NCBI GenBank assembly: GCA_023091735.1 | Contig: JALKBU010000779.1 | Coordinates: 1 to 25,009 of the forward strand | Direction of reading: 5' to 3' | DNA length: 25,009 bases | Source: Trichomonas tenax | Taxonomy: Eukaryota > Parabasalia > Trichomonadida > Trichomonadidae | In this document: one piece after another, positions 17,946 to 25,009 of the stretch | Layout: each line of letters starts with the position of its first letter | Numbering within the stretch: position 1 is the stretch's first letter | The notes under the pieces: generated by a model | Told to the model about the DNA's origin: nothing | The model's database searches: none | What the model saw: the letters and a program-made list of their open reading frames with translations, nothing else | Program-made: the position numbers and the translations under genes

Positions 17946-18674
17946 TTTTACAAATCGTTATGTTTACAAAAACGCCTTTTTTCATTCGTCATTTTTTTAA
18001 ACGTCTTCGAAACTGATTTTTCTTTCTCCTTCCTTTTTATAGCATTCAAAATATTATTCATATTTCGAAATAAAAATTTGTCTATTAATCGGCAAATTCT
18101 CGAGTTATTAGTCTTTATATTTTTAAATTTTACACGACAAAAATGTTAATTATCTGTCAAAAATATCAATTCTTTTTCAAATCTAATGATCATCTGATCT
18201 ATAGGCTAAGATGTTTCTCACAATAAAGAGCACTCTAGTATCTCTATAAAACACCAGCATAATTATTCCATTTTATTATAAATCATCATTTTGAATTGAT
18301 TAAACGAAAACAAATGAATTCACTCTTTACTCACTAGGTTTTTAAAATCTCTTGAAAGATTGTATACTCGTATTCTGAAGACAAAGCATAAAATACATAG
18401 CATTCAAGAATTTTTATCTGACATCAAAAAATGTTGTATCAGCAATTGCTCATCGCTAAATATGACATAAAAAGGACTTTTATGAATATTATTTCTAGGA
18501 ATGAATCCAACATCATTCATATTTCATTCTTTGATTTGGAATATTAGATACAAGTTGGTATATGTTGTTTTTGATATGTGAAAATATAAATAGTGGTCCT
18601 ATATATACTGATTATAGTGTTAATTCGTGACAAATAACAAAATCTGAATAATAAACGTACAGTTTTTTTCGATA
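17946..18674. other. Divergent promoter region
   Basis: About 730 bp between the divergent USP-like and acidic-protein genes. It is AT-rich with no ORF worth keeping. No perfect initiator is seen close to either start codon. Confidence 0.5.
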
Positions 18675-20924
18675 ATGGAGACTGATAAAGTTCTCTATAA
18701 TCTTCGGAAACTTTTAGAAATCCTCAGTCCTTCAAAAGAAAAATTCCAGGAGGAATCGAAAGGATACGAATCTACAATCGAATATTCACAAGAAAACGAA
18801 ATTGAAAATAAAATCGAACAAAAGAAGCCACAAAAGCCTATTAAACCACAGAAAAAGAATCACAAAATACAGGAAACACATCCAAAATCGACAAAAACAT
18901 CATCTTCGAGAAGAACTCAACAACAAAAAATATTAAAGCAGAAAGAAAACGAATTAATTTATACTGAACAATTCATTTCCCTACAAAAGTCTTTTTCGAC
19001 ATGGGTGCGTAAACTAAAACAAACTCTTCTTGATAAATCAAGGAAAAATCGTTCTTCTCATTCACATCATTCAAAGCCATCTTCACATCATCATAGAAAT
19101 GCTCCGCATAAGCCACATGATCGTAAAAGTACAAGATCAAAGCAAGCAATTCAAAATCAAATGAATCATCGCTCTAAATCTCACAAATTTGATGCCACTG
19201 TTGAATTCCTTATTAATACATTTAACCATCCAAAAAATACTTTTATTTCTGACTCAGAAGAAGAATATAACGAATACAATGAAAGCTATGTTAAAACAGA
19301 GTATTCACAAGAACAAGTATCATCAGAGATCATCAATCTCAATAAACACAACATAAATTCTCCACCAGCGAAGAAAATATCAAACACAAAAAAGTTAGGA
19401 ATTGATATTCTCAAAGCATCTCCACCACCACCGCAGCGCAGCGCCAAACTGAAACAGAAGTCAAAGTCAAATGAACCAAGACGCGGAGTTTTCGGTCAAT
19501 CTGATTCCGATGATATCAATGATTTATATTCGATTTCTATAAAGAGAGCTGATGAGCCAAAGAATCCAAATGTTAAGAGTTTCATTCCTAAGGAGCTCGA
19601 AGATGATGATAATAGTGAGTATTTCGTTGTACACGCGAACAAACGATTTGCAAGAATCAATGATGAGCTTAATGATACAATTTCTGCTTATTTCGATGAG
19701 GAAGAAGAGATCAAAGAGAATAAGAAAGCTGTTGAATCAAAGAAAGTTGAAAAGAAATCAGAGCCGAAGAATCAAAAGCAATCTACAAAACAGAATCAGA
19801 AAAAGAAGACAAGCTTCATTGAAATGACTGCCAAACAATATGTCGATCAATTATCACTTGGATTTTCATCCGAAGCTCCTCCTCAAGAAGCAGAAAAACC
19901 AAAACCACAGCAAAAGCAGAAACAAGAAGAAAAGCCAAAGCAGAAAATCCCTCCACAGAAAGAAGCAGAGAAAGCGAAGGAGGAAGTCCAAGAATTCGAA
20001 GAAGAAGAGGAGGAACAATTTATATTCGAAGACGATAACGACGAGGAGGAAGAAGAGCACGCAGAAAATCAAGCCGACACACAGAAAGATGGCGATCACC
20101 AGGAAAAAAGTGAAAATAACGAAGAGGAAGATGAGATCTTCGAATTCCTGAAAGAAGAGGAAGAGGAGGAGAAAAAAGATATCAAGGAGGATAACTCAGA
20201 TCATTCTGAGGAAGAAGAGAAGGATATCTTTGTTCATTCGGATTCCGAGTCTGACAAAGTTGAGGATAAATCAGACAAAACAATGCCAGAAGAACAGTGT
20301 GAGGCTGAAATACACGAAGACCAACAAGAAACTCCAGTAAACGCAGATGTTCAAGAGAATCAATATCAAAAAGCCGAAGAAGAGGAAGAAAAACAGGGGC
20401 ACACAGAGAAATTTGTTGAAGAGAAGCCAGACTCTAATGTGGAATCCAGTGATCACGAAAAACAGGAATTAAACAATCAAGATCACGAGGAAGAAGAGAT
20501 TTTCGAAGTTCCAGACTCAGACAATGAGAAAGAACCCACTCAAGAAGCGCCAAAGGAAGAAACAGACAAACAGAACGAAAATGATGAAAACAAGAATAAT
20601 TCTTTCAGCTATGACGAGTTTATTGATATTTCGGATGAAGCCAACGAAGAGCCGCAGAAGCAAACTGTGCAAGATACGCCTAAAGAGCAAGAAGAAAAAT
20701 CAAATATCGAAGACTTTGAAGAAATAGAAAAACAGATCAACGCAGAGCTAGAAGCCAATGAGCAGAAGTCAGACAAAGAAATAGATGATGATGACTTCGA
20801 AGTTCAATTTTCATACAGCTTTGATGTGGATGATGAAGATGTAAAGTCAGAGGATGGTGCAGCTAAGGAAGATGGATCTGATGGTGGCATTGACATAGAC
20901 ATTTCATCAGATTTCGAAGATTGA
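18675..20924 (+). CDS. Long acidic low-complexity protein, function unknown
   Basis: I do not recognise a family. The 749-aa product has a short helical start (METDKVLYNLRKLLEIL), a Lys/Gln-rich stretch, a second helical patch near 95-120 (EQFISLQKSFSTWVRKLKQ), then a His/Ser/Lys-rich basic segment (about 125-170). From about 330 onward it is dominated by Glu, Asp, Lys and Gln, with repeated EEEE blocks and serine-acidic motifs (SDSE, DSDNE) that would suit casein kinase 2. The C-terminus is strongly acidic and ends in DISSDFED. No membrane segment or enzyme motif is visible. Such basic-then-acidic disordered proteins often work with chromatin, nucleoli or as scaffolds, but nothing here fixes which. 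Other-frame ORFs inside it are shadows of its purine-rich codons. Confidence 0.8.
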   Translation: METDKVLYNLRKLLEILSPSKEKFQEESKGYESTIEYSQENEIENKIEQKKPQKPIKPQKKNHKIQETHPKSTKTSSSRRTQQQKILKQKENELIYTEQFISLQKSFSTWVRKLKQTLLDKSRKNRSSHSHHSKPSSHHHRNAPHKPHDRKSTRSKQAIQNQMNHRSKSHKFDATVEFLINTFNHPKNTFISDSEEEYNEYNESYVKTEYSQEQVSSEIINLNKHNINSPPAKKISNTKKLGIDILKASPPPPQRSAKLKQKSKSNEPRRGVFGQSDSDDINDLYSISIKRADEPKNPNVKSFIPKELEDDDNSEYFVVHANKRFARINDELNDTISAYFDEEEEIKENKKAVESKKVEKKSEPKNQKQSTKQNQKKKTSFIEMTAKQYVDQLSLGFSSEAPPQEAEKPKPQQKQKQEEKPKQKIPPQKEAEKAKEEVQEFEEEEEEQFIFEDDNDEEEEEHAENQADTQKDGDHQEKSENNEEEDEIFEFLKEEEEEEKKDIKEDNSDHSEEEEKDIFVHSDSESDKVEDKSDKTMPEEQCEAEIHEDQQETPVNADVQENQYQKAEEEEEKQGHTEKFVEEKPDSNVESSDHEKQELNNQDHEEEEIFEVPDSDNEKEPTQEAPKEETDKQNENDENKNNSFSYDEFIDISDEANEEPQKQTVQDTPKEQEEKSNIEDFEEIEKQINAELEANEQKSDKEIDDDDFEVQFSYSFDVDDEDVKSEDGAAKEDGSDGGIDIDISSDFED

Positions 20925-21404
20925 TTTTAGTTATATTGTTAAATTGTTTGAGATTCTTTATGGTTATTAAATATTTGTGTTATATTCATTTAGAAACATC
21001 CTGAACGTTGAATTTTGGAAATAAGTTTTTTTTTCTCGCTAACAGTTTCACATACCATGTTATACTGCAAATTCTATCTTTTCATGGTCTTGTTATGCAA
21101 ATGCGCTTTGCACGTGCTATGTTTCCAAAGATATCGAAATTTGAAATGTGATCATTGTAATCCACCCATTCAGCAATACACATGCGTCCTATCAATGACA
21201 CGGTGGTCTCATTTCCTGAACATATATTTTTTGAAAAACCATTAATTAATCGACCGCCTGCCCTTTTGAGGTTGTAAGAAATCCAGAAAATCTATGGGAT
21301 TGAATAACAATAAGGATATGTTTAAACAATAAATAATATAATAGTTAAGACCAGTTTGAGAAAAAAATCAATAACGAGTCATAAAAAAAAAAAACGAAAT
21401 AATA
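20925..21404. other. Convergent spacer
   Basis: 480 bp between the converging acidic-protein and 132-aa genes. It has A-rich runs near 21360-21395 and no supported gene; the frame at 21015-21245 does not open on ATG. Confidence 0.5.
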
Positions 21405-21803
21405 TCAGTGGTAATTCAACAATTCGCGGAAATCTGAAATATCTATCTTCATAGAAGGTTGGACGACTTCTATTTTCTGTTCATTATCTTTAGTGATAAG
21501 CTGGCTTATGCTGTTCCAGTTTTCAGTAAACCAGCAAATTAACCCTTGTCTGTACCTCTGTGCCAATCGATCAATATGAAGATTGAGTTTTCCTGCGTAA
21601 CAAGATGCATGTGACAGCAGGGTGTATACAGTTGCATTTGCGCCAAACATATTATCAAGAGAAGCCTTTACGAAATCATATTTTGCCCCAAGTTTGAATA
21701 TCCTGAGTTTTATTCTTTCATGATCCCTGATACTTTGTGCGGTAGTTCTCCTATATTTGCTGTTGTACATTGCCTGTTCACTTGGTATAGGGAATCCATC
21801 CAT
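21405..21803 (-). CDS. Small conserved-looking protein, unrecognised (132 aa)
   Basis: It opens on ATG and uses varied codons, with dense aromatic, Arg and Cys residues and no low complexity, so it looks like a genuine folded protein. The body (about 30-100) appears all-helical and amphipathic, with landmarks KLRIFKLGAKYDFVKASLD, TVYTLLSHASCYAGKLNLHI and RLAQRYRQGLICWF. The N-terminus (MDGFPIPSEQ) and the last 25 residues look looser. No transmembrane or signal segment is evident. I cannot name a family; a trichomonad-specific protein is likely. The sequence just upstream of the ATG contains CCTTTTA, which may be a CCTTT-type core promoter motif like that described in T. vaginalis. Confidence 0.7.
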   Translation of the reverse strand: MDGFPIPSEQAMYNSKYRRTTAQSIRDHERIKLRIFKLGAKYDFVKASLDNMFGANATVYTLLSHASCYAGKLNLHIDRLAQRYRQGLICWFTENWNSISQLITKDNEQKIEVVQPSMKIDISDFRELLNYH

Positions 21804-21954
21804 AATATTAAAAGGCTCTAATTATGCAAAAATATTTGTAAAAAAAATTCTTTGAAACAAAATGGATGAAACATGATATGGTAGAATCATAAAAATTGTA
21901 AAAAAAAAACATGCTTAATTATTCAATTTTTGAATACAAACTCCTTCAATCTCG

Positions 21955-22015
21955 AATGCGTGAAAAAATGTGCTATATATAGTTATATATCGAAATGGAA
22001 AGCGTTTCACGCATT
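21955..22015. repeat. Inverted repeat, 11-bp perfect arms
   Basis: AATGCGTGAAA (21955-21965) and TTTCACGCATT (22005-22015) are exact reverse complements around a 39-nt spacer, which itself has TATATATAG/TATATAT symmetry. It lies about 150 bp upstream of the 132-aa gene (reverse strand), so it may belong to that gene's control region. Confidence 0.55.
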
Positions 22016-22080
22016 TTTCTTTGTTTATGTACTTTTGAATGATCAGTGCATAATGTAATTCATCGTTGACCAATTGAGCG

Positions 22081-22155
22081 AATTTTGCCAAAGAATTGAG
22101 AACTTTTGCCGACCATCGTCAATTTGCTATCATCCTTCGTCAATTTGCCAGAATG
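22081..22155. repeat. Degenerate tandem repeat, period about 21 bp
   Basis: Four units each begin with a variant of A(A/C)TTT-TGCC: at 22081, 22102, 22121 and 22142. The last two share CGTCAATTTGC (22117-22127 and 22138-22148) at exactly 21-bp spacing. No coding potential is evident. Confidence 0.45.
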
Positions 22156-22629
22156 CGGATCCAATACCAGCATGTGATAGTAAATACGTATGCAAAAAAT
22201 TAGACCTCGTTGTGAATCAAAAATTTTGTTGAAAATTTAAAAACGCAAAATTCAGCCTTGATTTCAAGAATATAGGCATGAAATAGCATAATTGTTGTAT
22301 ATGTAAAAGAATCTCTCAAGTGTTACTTTTAATGTAAACTTCTCAAATTAGCTTCCTCAAGGAAGTCCAAAATTAGCAGAGCTCAATGAAAAAAATGTGT
22401 ATCATTTCAAAAATACTTCCTCGGTCCACAAATATATTAGCGATGTTATGTACTATAGAAAGACGAAATATTACAAAGATTTGCACTTTTGATTGCACTT
22501 TTCAGTGAAAGAAAAAATATAATGAATATTACTTGACATTAGATTTAAAACATTATTGTAAAAATTAATCACAAAAGTTGTTATCAAAAGTCAATTTTTG
22601 AATCGATCATTAAGGAGAATCAATATATA

Positions 22630-22957
22630 GTCTGTAACTTCGAGGGATCAAGAAGCACCTGACTTCTCTGTGCCAAATGGCCCCTGATTCCTCGAAGATA
22701 GAGTCATTTGCCTTCTGATGCAAATTATCGAAATCAAAATCTACGACAAACGAGCCTGTCTTCGAGGAATCACAGCGAACTATGTCTTTGCATGTCCTTA
22801 GCCGGATGGTTACTCGAAGACAGGCCCATTTGTTGTAGACTTTGTGTCGAATTTATTTATTGAAGGTAATTGATTCTATCTTCGAGGAATCAAGAAGCAC
22901 TTGGTCTTTTCGTGTCAAATGGCTCCTTATTCCTCGAAGATAGAATCATTTGCCTTC
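22630..22957. repeat. Cluster of three related long hairpins
   Basis: Unit 3 has perfect 19-bp arms (22872-22890 and 22929-22947), extending to 29 bp with two mismatches (22862-22957). Unit 2 has 27-bp arms with about three mismatches (22740-22766 and 22813-22839). Unit 1 (about 22638-22707) shares ATCAAGAAGCAC, CAAATGGC and TTCCTCGAAGATAGA with unit 3, loop included. All three stems share the core CTTCGAGGAAT. Units 1 and 3 are thus duplicates, and unit 2 is a diverged relative with a different loop. Covariation-like changes preserve the stems, suggesting selection on structure or repeated insertion of a small palindromic element. No ORF is present. Confidence 0.8.
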
Positions 22958-23859
22958 AGATTCAAATTATCTAAAAATTTTATGCAAAAACATCGGATAT
23001 CCCGATTCAGCCTATACTGATCAGTTGAGCCAACATTCTCCCATAAAGCCTATAACCAATTTCCACTAAAAAGTTAATATTTTCATTCCATTTTTCAATA
23101 TTTGCTAATATTTTTAAGAATGACCATTGATTGCTAAAATATAGCTTTTTCGTACACAATATGACATAAATACACATATCACATCGAACAAACACAAAAT
23201 TTTGACAAATCTCAAATAAATCATGTAAAAATTATATCGCAAACTATTCACACACGATCATTCATATATGCATGAGTCACACTAAGCTTTGTTGAAAATG
23301 TTTCATGACATTTTAACTTCTGTCTCCATTACATTAACAATGACTGGTGCAGACTTTAAAATGTTGTTATAAGTCTTTTCACTAGGTTGAAACTGCGTTT
23401 TGAATTCGCGAAGGAAATCAACACGTAAAGGCCTATACATTTATACAAATGAAACACAAGATTAAAGAGAAAATCATCGAAAAACTCAAAGATAAAATTC
23501 AAGAAAAGTAACTTTTTTACAACACTCACTGAATATCATTTTCCATGTGTATACATTACAAATCGATGAAATATATTTGATTTCAGCTGAAAGGGGAAAA
23601 AATCAGCGAATATTCAATTGGGAAAAAATAACCTTGTTTAAAGCCGCGATTTTTTCTCGAACTAATACTTCTAGGCAAGAAGACGGACTATTCGTAGCGG
23701 ATATCGGAATTATTTTCTGTGCTGCGCCTGTTTCAATTGTCAAACACATAATATACCCTCTACATCACCTAGATTATTTTTGTATTACTTTCAAAATATG
23801 TGTTTGATACTTAAATTTTTAAAAATGTATACATAGGCTAGAGATTTAATTGTGTTCAA

Positions 23860-24087
23860 TCAGATATAGCATTGCTGCAGTAATTTTAAGTATTTAAAAT
23901 ATTCTTGAATAAGATGCACCAATAGCTTCCAAAAGACAGACGCATATGCGTTATCGATACTTATACCTCTTTTATGAATATAATCAACAATTTCAAAGTG
24001 AATTTCGTAAAAAACATCTTTAAATATAATGTTTTCGGGTAAAAAATTATTATGATAATAAATTAGAAGTAAAATTATTGAAAACAT
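23860..24087 (-). CDS. Possible small protein, 75 aa, unrecognised
   Basis: This is a tentative gene. It opens on a true ATG, and 19 nt upstream the reverse strand carries TCACT (24104-24108), fitting the trichomonad initiator at the same spacing as in the PP1 gene. Between them lies TCCCGCCAAA, the E2F-like word in reverse. The product is rich in Ile, Leu, Tyr and Phe and contains IVDYIHKRGISIDNAYASVF followed by a helical, lysine-dotted end. Its codons are AT-rich like the flanks, which weakens the case. It could be a chance frame or the 5' fragment of a decayed gene. Confidence 0.3.
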   Translation of the reverse strand: MFSIILLLIYYHNNFLPENIIFKDVFYEIHFEIVDYIHKRGISIDNAYASVFWKLLVHLIQEYFKYLKLLQQCYI

Positions 24088-24089
24088 TA

Positions 24090-24108
24090 TTTGGCGGGAG
24101 AAAAGTGA
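24090..24108 (-). promoter_or_regulatory. Initiator plus E2F-like site upstream of the 75-aa frame
   Basis: The reverse strand reads TCACTTTT, then TCCCGCCAAA, then the ATG two bases on. The initiator-like part is 24104-24108 and the E2F-like part 24090-24099. A GC-richer tract (24108-24160, including GGACCGAAGGCTCCAGCTGC on the forward strand) lies just upstream of this putative promoter. Confidence 0.3.
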
Positions 24109-24582
24109 CGAAAAATCGGACCGAAGGCTCCAGCTGCGTCATTATTGCCTCAGGCCCACAAAAACAGTAAAATATCCAATCAAGTTAGTCGATCATCAAA
24201 TATGTCCCTTTTTTCTCTCTTCTTTCTCTTCTCTCTTTTTCTCCTTTCCTTTTTACCTACTTACGCTGAATGATTATTCAGAATTTCAAAAATTCAATAT
24301 TATTTTGTTTCTGTACCTGAGATATGCATATGAGTGAAGTCTCTAAGAACGTTTTACTGATCTCACAAATAAAAATGCAGTCTGAGTTAAATTTGATTTT
24401 TTATTTTATTTTATTTCGATAAAATAGAGTATGCAGGCTTGCGGTACTTGCAGAAGGTGATTAAAATGGATCGCAATTTTTCGCGAAAATAAAGTAATAG
24501 TTATATCTAAAATCGGAATAGATTGAAGAGATAGATATAGGCATGAGGCTACATGCCAGTCGTGCTTCTGTAGTGTGTCTAT

Positions 24583-24609
24583 TCGCGAAAGAACTGCTTT
24601 CTTTCGCGA
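24583..24609. repeat. Short perfect hairpin, 9-bp arms
   Basis: TCGCGAAAG (24583-24591) and CTTTCGCGA (24601-24609) are exact reverse complements around a 9-nt loop. TTCGCGAAAA also appears about 100 bp earlier (near 24480). CG-rich stems are unusual in this AT-rich DNA. Confidence 0.6.
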
Positions 24610-25009
24610 TGATTATCATCAACCTTCATAACCCAAATTCTTAAACTTTTTCAAATAAACTCTATATTTTAAAATAATAATTATTTTTAATCAATATCTA
24701 TATTATAAATATTACAAAAAGCACGTCCCCTCCAATAAAATATGCAGGGTCCTAAAATTGCCTATGTTTCAATATGAATACAGAATTATATGAAAAAGAA
24801 TCAAAGAGATAAAGTCAGGGAAAATTTTTCCTTCTGCGGTGTAGTCCCGCGACCTTCATAACTTTTTATCTGATCAATATATTTTTTTCGATTTGAAAGT
24901 ACTTTCATGTACATATTGATAGTTGTCTATCCAGTGGTGTAAGTGGCACAGTCTATATATCTATCAAATCATTGATTGCATTACAAATCGTCCAAAAATA
25001 TACGATTTC

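Larger units (their letters stand above)
21804..23859. other. Gene-poor AT-rich region with structured repeats
   Basis: No supported ORF; the frame at 23547 opens on GTG and the frame at 23007-23195 also lacks an ATG. The region holds an inverted repeat at 21955-22015, a degenerate tandem repeat at 22081-22155 and a cluster of three hairpins at about 22640-22957, listed separately. Confidence 0.55.
24088..25009. other. Terminal intergenic region
   Basis: No gene is supported. It contains a pyrimidine tract on the forward strand (about 24206-24255) made of T and C with almost no purines, and a hairpin at 24583-24609. The remainder is AT-rich and unremarkable. Confidence 0.5.

Noticed and set aside
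19552..20727. Several Arg/Lys-rich frames inside the acidic-protein gene
   Set aside because: They are shadows of purine-rich GAA/GAG codons read in other frames.
22630..22957. CRISPR array
   Set aside because: Units are palindromes with unequal spacing and repeated loops, not direct repeats with unique spacers, and the window is eukaryotic.
23547..23807. 86-aa forward frame
   Set aside because: Opens on GTG; the nearby ATG at 23545 is in another frame that closes within a dozen codons.

Overview
The window looks like a piece of nuclear chromosome from a parabasalid (trichomonad-type) protist; a Tritrichomonas- or Trichomonas-like genome is my best guess. The reasons are uninterrupted ORFs for eukaryotic signalling proteins (PP2A-B56, PP1, a CDK-like kinase, a VPS9-like protein), very AT-rich intergenic DNA, ATGs lying 10-20 nt downstream of motifs matching the trichomonad initiator TCA+1Py(T/A), a bacterial-style beta-carbonic anhydrase, and standard stop codons. 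No introns, tRNA or rRNA genes were seen. Species assignment is inference.

Layout. Positions 1-886 are intergenic and hold a perfect 21-bp-arm hairpin. A PP2A B56-type regulatory subunit (887-2500, +) follows. Then comes a large imperfect fold-back element (about 2704-3410). A TtcA/CTU1-family PP-loop protein that has lost its ATP motif and cysteines (3699-4436, -) is next, followed by a 2.5-kb gene-free stretch. A PP1-type phosphatase (6962-7966, -) and a CDK-like kinase (8842-9891, +) are divergent. The kinase is followed by three short UUCG-containing hairpin repeats and 2.7 kb without a clear gene, which holds two GC-richer islands. A beta-carbonic anhydrase (12636-13190, +) comes next, then 1.4 kb of AT-rich DNA.

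A protein with a probable C-terminal VPS9 domain (14640-15881, +) converges on a USP7-like protein with no catalytic residues (15978-17945, -). The latter is divergent from a long acidic, lysine/glutamate-rich protein (18675-20924, +). A compact unrecognised 132-aa protein (21405-21803, -) follows. The last 3.2 kb is gene-poor. It holds a cluster of three related hairpins (about 22640-22957), a degenerate tandem repeat, a pyrimidine tract and one possible 75-aa gene with a plausible promoter.

The genes do not form an operon or an evident pathway. Three are phospho-signalling components (B56, PP1, CDK-like), one probably acts in Rab5-type trafficking, one in CO2/bicarbonate chemistry, and two look like pseudoenzymes: folds recognisable by collinear alignment in which every catalytic signature is replaced while the ORF stays intact. 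Those two, together with the structured repeats, are the most interesting contents. All family assignments come from reading motifs against remembered family patterns; no database search was run.
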